Shown here one piece after another: positions 1 to 5,680 of a DNA stretch of 13,725 nucleotides. How positions within the stretch are numbered: position 1 is the first letter of the stretch; the number at the start of each line of letters is the position of its first letter. The DNA comes from Nitriliruptoraceae bacterium. Its GTDB lineage: Bacteria; Actinomycetota; Nitriliruptoria; Nitriliruptorales; Nitriliruptoraceae. The translations under genes and the position numbers were made by a program. The stretch is from NCBI GenBank assembly GCA_007118045.1, contig SKTG01000361.1:1-13725 (forward strand). Direction: 5' to 3'. Below the pieces are notes generated by a model. It did no database searches, was not told the DNA's origin, and worked only from the letters and a program-made list of their open reading frames with translations.

Positions 1-601
1 CCGGACGGGCGGACCCCGAGGTCGCGACGGTCGGAGACGGCGGCGCGGGCGTCGAGGTGGACGAGGACGTCGTGACGGGGCCCGAGGTCGCGGTGGCAAG
101 GGTCGCGAGCAACGACGCGCCGGTCGCCGCGACGGCCGCCGGCGTGAGGTCGTCACGCAGCGGATCGGCGACACGGATCGCGGCGACCAGGCCGGGCAGC
201 CGCGCCACGGGCTCACCCTGGACGGGGAGCGACGTCGCGGCGTTCAGCGCATCCGCCCTGGCTCGCCAGGGTCGCGCCGGGTCGGCGCCCCAGAGGTGCG
301 CGGCCACCTGCTCGAAGCTCGAGACGCCCGCCTCCGCCACGGCCGATCGCCCGCGGTAGCGCGGACCCGACGCGTCCAGCTCGGTGATCGCGGTCGGCAC
401 CACCAGGTCGCTGGGCCGAACGGGCCGTGCCCGGCGGCCACGCACCGCGAGCTCCGCGACGTCCGCAGCGAGGTACTCGCTGCGGCGACCGTCCGCGGCG
501 CTGCGCCGACGCAGCTGCCCGCGGGAGACGTAGGCGTACAAGGTCGCCGGCTTCACGCCCAGCCGGGTCGCGGCCTCCCGTGCGTCCAGCCACGTGCTCA
601 T
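1..601 (-). CDS. Citrate synthase-family protein with N-terminal helix-turn-helix domain (partial, runs off left edge)
   Basis: The frame is open from an ATG at 599-601 to the left edge: 200 codons and no stop, so the 3' part is outside the window. A GGGGAGG ribosome binding site lies 5 bases upstream of the ATG. Residues 2-55 form a MerR/excisionase-type DNA-binding domain (WLDAREAATRLGV, then ATLYAYVSRG and GRRSEYLAADV). Residues 68-105 match the start of a citrate synthase fold (AITELD, PRYRGR, SFEQVAAHLWG). The catalytic His and Asp regions would lie beyond the edge. I recall similar HTH-plus-citrate-synthase proteins next to a second citrate synthase in other actinobacteria. It could bind DNA in the shared promoter region, or pair with the neighbouring enzyme; both are inference. 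The visible C-terminal end is Thr/Ser/Pro-rich (residues 171-190), which is unusual inside this enzyme family and may be a linker. Confidence 0.82.
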   Translation of the reverse strand, partial: MSTWLDAREAATRLGVKPATLYAYVSRGQLRRRSAADGRRSEYLAADVAELAVRGRRARPVRPSDLVVPTAITELDASGPRYRGRSAVAEAGVSSFEQVAAHLWGADPARPWRARADALNAATSLPVQGEPVARLPGLVAAIRVADPLRDDLTPAAVAATGASLLATLATATSGPVTTSSSTSTPAPPSPTVATSGSARP

Positions 602-782
602 GGCGTCCTCCCCGGCGTGGCTGGGCGCGCGTCGCGGGTGTGCGCGGAGTGACATTGATGACGTCGTCAACGTTGACCGTAGAGCCTCCGGCGGAGACGG
701 TCCAGGGAGCAGCCGATCACCCGTGCGCCCGATCCCCGTACCCCGATCCTCCGGGCCAGGTGCAACCCTCGAGGAGAGCTCG
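602..782. promoter_or_regulatory. Divergent promoter region with palindromic operator candidate between two citrate synthase genes
   Basis: These 181 bases separate two start codons pointing away from each other, so both promoters should lie here. At 655-670 is a 16-bp near-palindrome, TTGATGACGTCGTCAA, with one mismatched pair. Its right arm runs into a perfect 10-bp palindrome, TCAACGTTGA, at 667-676. The result is three TTGA/TCAA half-sites in alternating orientation. This is what a dimeric regulator site often looks like. The HTH domain of the minus-strand gene is an obvious candidate binder, but that is inference. I could not identify convincing -35/-10 pairs. TTGACC at 673-678 resembles a -35 box, but no good -10 follows at the right distance. 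Confidence 0.5.
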
Positions 783-1892
783 ATGCCGAACACCGCCGCC
801 AACGCCACCATCGCCACGCCACCGACGCCCGACCGGAGCGTCCTGCCGCCGGGGCTCGCCGGCGTCGAGGTCGCCGACACGGCGATCGGCGACGTCCGTG
901 GCGAGGCCGGCAGCTACCACTACCGCGGCTACGACGCCCCGCGCCTGGCCGAGACGCGGTCCTTCGAGGAGGTCTGGCACCTGCTGCTCGAGGGCGAACT
1001 GCCCGACGAGGGAGAGCACGCCGAGCTCATGACCCGCATCGCCGCCGCCCGCCGGTCACTGCCCGGTGACTGGCTGCGCAGCCTGGTCGGGCGTTGCCAG
1101 GGCGACCCCGTGACCGCGATGCGTTCCGCGTGGTCCGAGGCGGCCCACCAGCTCGGTCTGCGGCCCTGGCTCGACCTCGACGCGGTGACGCGACGTGACC
1201 AGGCCGTCGCGGTCGCCGCCGTGGCGCCGGTCCTGGCCGCCGCCCACCTGACGCTGCAGACCGGCGCGGCCCCTCACCCGGACCACGTCCGCGCCCTCGA
1301 GTCGTACTTGACCCTGACCCTCGATCACGGGTTCAACGCGTCGACGTTCACCGCGCGGGTCGTTTCCTCGACCGGCGCGGATCTGGGTGCGGTGGTCGTG
1401 GCGGCGCTTGGGGCGCTCTCGGGCCCGCTGCACGGCGGTGCGCCCAGCCGCGTGCTCGACCTGCTCGACGCGGTGGGCGAGCCGGAGCGGGCCGAGCCGG
1501 AGCTGCGCGCCCGACTCGACCGTCGCGAGCGTTTGATGGGCTTCGGTCACCGGGTCTACCGGACCGAGGACCCGCGAGCGGCTGCCCTGCGCCGCACCGC
1601 CGTCGCGCTGGGCGGACCCCGCGTCGAGCTGGCCCTCGAGGTGGAGCGGACCGCCCGGCGCCTGCTCGCCGAGCGCTCCCCCGACCGCGTGCTCGACGTC
1701 AACGTCGAGTTCCACGCCGCCGTGGTCCTGGAGGCCGTGGGACTCCCCCGATCGGCCTTCACCACAACGTTCGCGATCAGCCGTGCCGTCGGGTGGACCG
1801 CGCACGCCCTCGAGCAGGCAGCCACCGACCGCATCGTGCGCCCGAGCTCACGCTACGTCGGTCCGTCGCCCCGCACCGTTCCGACCCGATAG
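783..1892 (+). CDS. Citrate synthase family protein
   Basis: A 369-residue cytoplasmic enzyme expected to condense oxaloacetate with acetyl-CoA (or a related acyl-CoA) to citrate at the entry of the TCA cycle. The ATG at 783 is chosen because GAGGAG at 771-776 lies six bases upstream and homology begins soon after; the open frame extends further upstream without a better start. Family landmarks are visible in order: YHYRGYDAP near 45-53; HGFNASTFTAR at 182-192 with substrate-binding His182; GPLHGGAP with catalytic His217; MGFGHRVYR with His256; NVEF at 307-310; RAVGW...HALEQ at 334-345; and IVRPSSRYVGP at 351-361. Length fits the short bacterial type. At the usual catalytic Asp (NVDF in E. 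coli-type enzymes) this protein has Glu309, so activity or acyl-CoA preference may differ. It is divergent from the HTH-bearing paralogue and convergent with the SDR gene, whose end lies 40 bases away. Confidence 0.9.
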   Translation: MPNTAANATIATPPTPDRSVLPPGLAGVEVADTAIGDVRGEAGSYHYRGYDAPRLAETRSFEEVWHLLLEGELPDEGEHAELMTRIAAARRSLPGDWLRSLVGRCQGDPVTAMRSAWSEAAHQLGLRPWLDLDAVTRRDQAVAVAAVAPVLAAAHLTLQTGAAPHPDHVRALESYLTLTLDHGFNASTFTARVVSSTGADLGAVVVAALGALSGPLHGGAPSRVLDLLDAVGEPERAEPELRARLDRRERLMGFGHRVYRTEDPRAAALRRTAVALGGPRVELALEVERTARRLLAERSPDRVLDVNVEFHAAVVLEAVGLPRSAFTTTFAISRAVGWTAHALEQAATDRIVRPSSRYVGPSPRTVPTR

Positions 1893-1932
1893 GCCAGCCG
1901 AGCGCACCGTTCGCCGTCGTCGCCCCCGACCG

Positions 1933-2658
1933 TCACTGATGGATCGACAGCATCGCCACCTCGACGTGCAGGAGGTCCGGCGGGGACGCGAGCACCTCCA
2001 CGATCCGGTGGGCGACCTCCTCGACCGGCAGCCCGATCGTGCGGGCCTTCTCCCCGAGCGACTGCGCGATCTCGTGGTCGGAGGTCTCGAAGATCTCCGT
2101 GCGTACGATGCCGGGGGCCACGACCGTGACCCGGATGCCGTGCTCGGACAGCTCCCGGCGCAGCCCTTCGGAGAGCATGTGCACGGCCGCCTTCGAGGCC
2201 GCGTAGACACCCATCGGGGCGGACTCGAGCCGCCGACCCGACATCGACGAGAGGTTGACGACGTCGCCGCGTTCGCCCGCCCGCAAGTAGGGGATCGCGG
2301 CGTGCGTCGCGTGCAGCAGCCCCCGGACGTTGACGTCCATGGTAAGCGCCCAGTCCTCGGGGTCGCCCTCCGTGACGGTGCCGGGCCGCAGCACGCCGGC
2401 CGCGTTGAGGAGCCCGTCGAGACCGTCGAGCTGCTCGGCCGCCGACGCCACGGCCTCGCGGGTCGCGTCTGCGTCCACCACGTCGGCCGGGACGGCGACC
2501 CCGTCGAGCTCGCTGGCCAGCCGTTCCAGGGGCTCGGCCCGCCGCGCCAGCAGCGCGACCCGCGCCCCGGCGGCGGCCATCGCACGCGCCGATGCCTCCC
2601 CGATCCCCGACGACGCTCCCGTCACCAGGATCCGACGTCCATCGAGCCGTCCCGTCAT
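1933..2658 (-). CDS. SDR family NAD(P)-dependent oxidoreductase
   Basis: A 241-residue classical short-chain dehydrogenase/reductase with a Rossmann fold, probably soluble. The ATG at 2656-2658 is preferred over an in-frame upstream start because GGGAGG lies five bases before it and the protein then begins just before the first strand. Visible motifs: TGASSGIG cofactor loop at 13-20; basic ARR at 38-40 after strand 2, which suggests NADP(H) over NAD(H); NAAG at 85-88; Asn110; catalytic Ser138, Tyr152 and Lys156 in YAASK; PG at 182-183 followed by VRTEI. All catalytic residues are present. The sequence resembles the broad group often annotated as serine or 3-hydroxy acid dehydrogenase-like SDRs, but the substrate cannot be read from sequence. 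It is convergent with the citrate synthase gene and lies downstream of the hemerythrin gene on the same strand, 144 bases away. Confidence 0.9.
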   Translation of the reverse strand: MTGRLDGRRILVTGASSGIGEASARAMAAAGARVALLARRAEPLERLASELDGVAVPADVVDADATREAVASAAEQLDGLDGLLNAAGVLRPGTVTEGDPEDWALTMDVNVRGLLHATHAAIPYLRAGERGDVVNLSSMSGRRLESAPMGVYAASKAAVHMLSEGLRRELSEHGIRVTVVAPGIVRTEIFETSDHEIAQSLGEKARTIGLPVEEVAHRIVEVLASPPDLLHVEVAMLSIHQ

Positions 2659-2802
2659 GGCGTTCCTCCCGCGTTCGCTGGATGGGCCGGCGCCGGCTCG
2701 ACCGGCCACGCATGGTGACCCGTCGCACACGGTCACCGCCCGAGCATGGTGGCCGACCAGGCATGTGACCGCTCGAGCATGGTGGCCGGTCGGACCGGGT
2801 GG
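2659..2802. repeat. Spacer with 33-bp-period direct repeats and an inverted repeat
   Basis: This gap between two minus-strand genes holds two 23-base copies, 2732-2754 and 2765-2787, that differ at two positions and are 33 bases apart. A core CGAGCATG occurs at 2741, 2774 and 2808, the last inside the 3' end of the hemerythrin gene. The repeats may have arisen by local duplication of that end. GGTGACC at 2714-2720 and GGTCACC at 2731-2737 form a 7-bp inverted repeat with a 10-base loop, a possible operator or hairpin ahead of the SDR gene. A short CCGGT/ACCGG hairpin (2786-2798) lies just after the hemerythrin stop and could weakly end its transcript. No promoter is obvious. Confidence 0.5.
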
Positions 2803-3348
2803 TCAGTCGAGCATGCCCTCACGCTTGGCGTCGGCGACCAGCCGCTCCACGTTGTCGGGGTGGCCCGGGTTGCCGGACAGCAGCTCGTCACGCTTGCGCA
2901 TGAACGCCTGGCCCAACCGGTCACGCACCTCGTCCTCGACGTTCTCGCGCGCCGCGTTGAGGACGTCGCGCTCCTCCTCGTCGAGGTGGTGCATCACCGT
3001 CTCGGACAGCTCCTCGAGCGCCTCCTCGAACTCGTCGAGGTCCCCGTCGGCCTTGTGCAGCAGGGCGAGCAGGGCTTCGTGCCCCTCGGCGTGCTCCTCC
3101 GCGCCGTGCTCGATCTCCTCCGCCTCCTCGGGCGCCTTCCGACTGAGGTTGGGATAGACCTCGGCCTCCTCGGCCTCGGCGTGGGCGACGAGCACGTCCG
3201 ACAGTTCGGACAGCCGCGCATGCCGGTCCTCCTCGCGGTTGCGCAGCGCGCGGATCAACTCCTCGAACAGCCGGTGGTCGGCGAGGATGCGCTCGACGAC
3301 GTCGTCGGTCTCCACGGCGCCGGCGCCACGCTCGGCGATCTGGCTCAT
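2803..3348 (-). CDS. Hemerythrin domain-containing protein
   Basis: A 181-residue, very acidic, helical soluble protein of the hemerythrin-like di-iron (HHE cation-binding) family. Members bind O2 or nitric oxide or act in iron and oxidative-stress handling; which applies here is unknown. The ATG at 3346-3348 is chosen because GAGGAG lies about six bases upstream. Likely metal ligands in order: His25 (ADHRLFEEL), His56 with Glu60 (HAEAE), His86 and His90 (HAEGH), and His121 with Glu125 (HLDEE). This is the full pattern expected for a four-helix di-iron site. The C-terminal 40 residues (FMRKRDELL, PGHPDNVERL, AKREGMLD) form a short extension beyond the bundle. The gene is divergent from the antiporter operon, with 225 bases between the two starts, so they may share regulatory sequence. 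Confidence 0.88.
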   Translation of the reverse strand: MSQIAERGAGAVETDDVVERILADHRLFEELIRALRNREEDRHARLSELSDVLVAHAEAEEAEVYPNLSRKAPEEAEEIEHGAEEHAEGHEALLALLHKADGDLDEFEEALEELSETVMHHLDEEERDVLNAARENVEDEVRDRLGQAFMRKRDELLSGNPGHPDNVERLVADAKREGMLD

Positions 3349-3573
3349 GTCGTGCTCCTCGGTACGGGCTCGCGACCGCTGGTGGGCGAGCTGGTCGCGC
3401 GCAGGATGCCGGACCGCCACCGCGGACGCGGTGGGCGCTTCGCCCCGAACGGTCAGGTGGTCCGTCGTCGACCTCGACGCGCAAGGGTCGGCCGACCATC
3501 CGCGGTGGGTGGGTGGCTAGGCTGCCCACCTCGCTCGCCCCCCGTCCGCCGTGCTCGCCGTCCGTGGAGGGTG
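3349..3573. promoter_or_regulatory. Divergent intergenic region with putative antiporter-operon promoter
   Basis: The 225 bases lie between the hemerythrin start (minus) and the first antiporter gene (plus). I see no small gene. TAGGCT at 3518-3523 fits the loose TANNNT -10 pattern of actinobacteria and would put the transcript start about 45 bases ahead of the ATG at 3574. No strong -35 is seen; CGACCA at 3493-3498 is at best a weak match with long spacing. GGTGGG at 3508-3513 and CCCACC at 3525-3530 form a 6-bp inverted repeat that brackets the -10 candidate, so it could be an operator. GGAGG at 3566-3570 is the ribosome binding site for the operon's first gene, with unusually short spacing of three bases to the ATG. 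Confidence 0.35.
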
Positions 3574-5298
3574 ATGGACCCGCTCGACTCGCTGCTGCCA
3601 CTCGCCGTCGTCGGCGTACCAGTGCTCACCGGGATGGGGATCGTCCTCGCCCGGCGAGCGCCGGTGGTGCGCGACGGCGTGCTGATCGTGGGCGCCGTGA
3701 TCACGTTCGTGCTGGTGGCGAGGCTGGTCCCGATGGTCCTGGCCGGGCAGGTCCCGACCACCGTGCTCGGCGAGATGGTGCCCGGCGTCGAGCTCACGCT
3801 CCGCGCGGACGGGATGGGCATGGTCTTCGCCTGTCTCGCGAGCTTCCTGTGGGTGCTCGCCGGCTTCTACGCGGTCGGCTACATGCGCGGCGACAACGCG
3901 AAGAACCAGACCCGTTTCTACGCCTTCTACGCCTTGTGCCTGTCGACGGCGTTCGGGGTCGCGTTCGCCGGCGACCTGCTGACCTTCTTCATCGCCTACG
4001 AGCTGCTCACCGTCACGACCTACCCGCTGGTGACGCACAAGGGCGACGACAAGGCCATCGCCGCCGGACGCACCTACCTCGGCTACCTGCTGAGCGGTGG
4101 TGCGGCCGTGCTGTTCGCGCTGGTGATCGTCTACGGCGCCACAGGGCAGTTCGCCTTCGAGCCCGGCGGGTTCGTCGGCGACGCCCTCGGGCCCGGGTTG
4201 ACGATCCTGGTCTTCCTGCTGTTCTCGGTCGGGTTCGGCACCAAGGCCGGCCTGCTGCCCCTGCACGCGTGGCTGCCGGGCGCGATGGTGGCGCCCACGC
4301 CGGTCAGCGCGCTGCTGCACGCCGTCGCGGTCGTCAAGGGCGGGGTGTTCGCCTTCGGGCGCATGATCGGGTTCGTGATGGGCCCGGAGGCGCTGGCGGC
4401 GGTGAACATCCAGGCGGTGCTCTCCGCGGTCGCCGGGGCGACCATCGTGATCGCCTCGGTCATCGCGCTGCGCCAGGATCACCTCAAACGTCGGCTCGCG
4501 TACTCGACGATCGCGCATCTCGCCTACATCGTGCTCGGGTTCTCGTTGCTGTCGGGAGGCGCGTTCGAGGGTTCGCTGCTGCACATCCTCAACCACGGCC
4601 TGGCCAAGATCACCCTGTTCTTCGCGGCCGGGGCGATCCACATCGCGGCGCACAAGGACCACGTGAGCGAGCTCGACGGCATCGGCCGGCGGATGCCGTT
4701 CACGATGATCGCCTTCGCCGTCGCGGCCTACAGCCTGGCCGGTCTGCCGCCGGCGGGCGGGTTCCTCAGCAAGTTCACGCTGGTGCTCGGCGCGCTCGAG
4801 GCCGAGCAGTACGTCTACGCCGGCATCATGGTCGGCTCCGGGCTGTTCACCGCGGGGTACCTCTTCCCGGTGGTCTACCGCGCCTTCTTCCGCCCCGAGG
4901 TGGTCCCCGACGCACCGGCCCCCGCCGGTCCCGCGCCGGTCGGTGCCGCACCAGGCGAGCCGACCGCGCCGATGCCGGCCGACGGACCCCGCGTCGGCAC
5001 CGCCGTCGCGGAGAACGCGCCCCCCACCGGGCACGCGCCGGAGGCTCACGCATCCGGTGTCCACACGGGGACGACCGCCACGGCCGCCGACGCCGGACCC
5101 GTCGCCACGGCGCACGCGGCGCAGGCGCACGGTGCGGACCATCACGAACACGCGGACCACGGGGAGGCGGCCGCACGCATGGTCGTGCCGCTGTGCATCA
5201 CGGCGGCGCTGAGCCTGCTGGTCGGCCTCTTCGACCCGGCCGGCCTGTACAGCATCGCGGCGGAGGCGGCGTTGAGCGTCACCGGAGGTGGCTCGTGA
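3574..5298 (+). CDS. Mrp-type antiporter, D-like proton-conducting subunit 1 with His-rich loop
   Basis: A 574-residue polytopic membrane protein of the MrpD/NuoL/M/N proton-conducting family (PF00361 type). Residues 5-435 are almost entirely membrane helices. Conserved ion-path residues are visible: Glu143 in AYELLTVTTYP, Lys224 in FGTKAGLLPLHAWLP with His231, Lys255 in AVVKGG, Lys345 in HGLAKITLF, and Lys400 in GFLSKF. Between the penultimate helix and a final helix at 536-552 lies a roughly 95-residue Pro/Ala-rich insert. It contains nine histidines between residues 487 and 529 and is cytoplasmic if the usual 14-helix topology holds. The protein is much shorter than MrpA and lacks its extra C-terminal helices. 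As the first gene of the operon it probably replaces the antiporter half of MrpA. The ATG at 3574 is preferred (GGAGG three bases before); GTG at 3571 is an alternative. Its TGA sits in GTGA, overlapping the next start. Confidence 0.88.
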   Translation: MDPLDSLLPLAVVGVPVLTGMGIVLARRAPVVRDGVLIVGAVITFVLVARLVPMVLAGQVPTTVLGEMVPGVELTLRADGMGMVFACLASFLWVLAGFYAVGYMRGDNAKNQTRFYAFYALCLSTAFGVAFAGDLLTFFIAYELLTVTTYPLVTHKGDDKAIAAGRTYLGYLLSGGAAVLFALVIVYGATGQFAFEPGGFVGDALGPGLTILVFLLFSVGFGTKAGLLPLHAWLPGAMVAPTPVSALLHAVAVVKGGVFAFGRMIGFVMGPEALAAVNIQAVLSAVAGATIVIASVIALRQDHLKRRLAYSTIAHLAYIVLGFSLLSGGAFEGSLLHILNHGLAKITLFFAAGAIHIAAHKDHVSELDGIGRRMPFTMIAFAVAAYSLAGLPPAGGFLSKFTLVLGALEAEQYVYAGIMVGSGLFTAGYLFPVVYRAFFRPEVVPDAPAPAGPAPVGAAPGEPTAPMPADGPRVGTAVAENAPPTGHAPEAHASGVHTGTTATAADAGPVATAHAAQAHGADHHEHADHGEAAARMVVPLCITAALSLLVGLFDPAGLYSIAAEAALSVTGGGS

Positions 5299-5395
5299 CC
5301 ACCTCGCGACCCGTCACCGTCACCGCGGTGCCGTTCGTCACCGGAGGTGGCTCGTGACCACCTCGCGACTGGTCACGATCACCGTGGTGCTCTTC
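5278..5395 (+). repeat. 59-bp tandem duplication of a stop/start translational junction
   Basis: Two adjacent 59-base units, 5278-5336 and 5337-5395. The first 33 bases of each are identical and carry the GGAGG ribosome binding site, a GTGA stop/start overlap and the next codons. The remaining 26 bases differ at 7 positions. Since 59 is one less than a multiple of three, each copy's stop/start overlap is read in the frame opened by the previous one. Copy 1 ends the D-like 1 gene and copy 2 begins the small membrane protein gene. Confidence 0.93.
5295..5357 (+). CDS. 20-codon mini-ORF created by the junction duplication
   Basis: Starting at GTG 5295 (overlapping the D-like 1 stop as GTGA), 20 codons read MTTSRPVTVTAVPFVTGGGS and stop at TGA 5355-5357, which again overlaps the GTG of the next gene. 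GGAGG at 5284-5288 lies six bases before the start, so initiation is plausible. The peptide starts like the small membrane protein (MTTSR) and ends like D-like 1 (VTGGGS), as expected from duplication. It probably has no function of its own, but ribosomes finishing it would be placed to restart on the next gene. It may equally be untranslated. Confidence 0.4.
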   Translation: MTTSRPVTVTAVPFVTGGGS

Positions 5396-5680
5396 GTCGT
5401 CGGCGTCGCCGCGGATCTCGTGATCGGCTACTCGCCGGTGCCCGGCTACGGCGCGGCGATCGGGCTCTTCGGCTGTCTGGGGCTGATCCTGCTGGCCAAG
5501 CGGCTCGGCAAGTGGCTCGTCGACGCGCCGGAGGACTTCTACCCGGAGGAGACCCCGCCCGACGTGCACCCCGACTTCGGTGTCGGGCCCTCGCACGGCC
5601 CCGTTCGATACCCCACCGGCCCCGATCCGGACGACCGTCCCGGCGCGGGGCCCGCCAGCGGGGAGGACGGCCGTGGGTGA
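5354..5680 (+). CDS. Small two-helix membrane protein of the antiporter operon
   Basis: A 108-residue protein starting at GTG 5354, chosen because GGAGG at 5343-5347 lies six bases upstream and the first hydrophobic segment begins right after. Two membrane helices are visible (about 6-24 and 33-50), with GLFGCLGLILLAKRLGKWL in and after the second, then PEDFYPEE at 59-66 and a Pro/Gly/Asp-rich hydrophilic tail. I recall small proteins with the same layout (Gly-rich turn, a Cys in helix 2, AK-L-K, then EDYY or EDFY) beside D-like antiporter subunits in other bacteria and in haloarchaea. They have no settled name or role that I know of. Its place between two large ion-conducting subunits suggests an accessory subunit or assembly factor. 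Its 3' end overlaps the next gene by eight bases. Confidence 0.8.
   Translation: MTTSRLVTITVVLFVVGVAADLVIGYSPVPGYGAAIGLFGCLGLILLAKRLGKWLVDAPEDFYPEETPPDVHPDFGVGPSHGPVRYPTGPDPDDRPGAGPASGEDGRG

Noticed and set aside
57..652. Plus- and minus-strand open frames across the left 650 bases other than the one starting at 601
   Set aside because: They are GC-rich shadow frames with Arg/Ala/Pro-dominated translations. The frame from 601 to the edge matches an HTH plus citrate synthase family.
594..782. Upstream extension of the citrate synthase frame to 594
   Set aside because: The extra 63 residues show no family similarity and would cover the divergent promoter. ATG 783 has a good ribosome binding site.
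1893..1932. Terminator between the convergent citrate synthase and SDR genes
   Set aside because: No convincing stem or T-run was found in the 40-base gap.
3517..5160. Long minus-strand frame opposite D-like subunit 1 (547 residues)
   Set aside because: Its Arg/Asp/His/Gln-rich translation is typical of an antisense shadow in GC-rich DNA.
5288..5353. ATG 5288 as start of the small membrane protein
   Set aside because: It would sit on the ribosome binding site itself and add an Arg/His-rich stretch before the first helix. GTG 5354 has a well-spaced GGAGG and a normal N-terminus.
3513..5357. Long 614-residue plus-strand frame overlapping D-like subunit 1
   Set aside because: The translation is Arg/Gly/Pro-rich without membrane helices or known motifs. 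It is a shadow of the antiporter gene.
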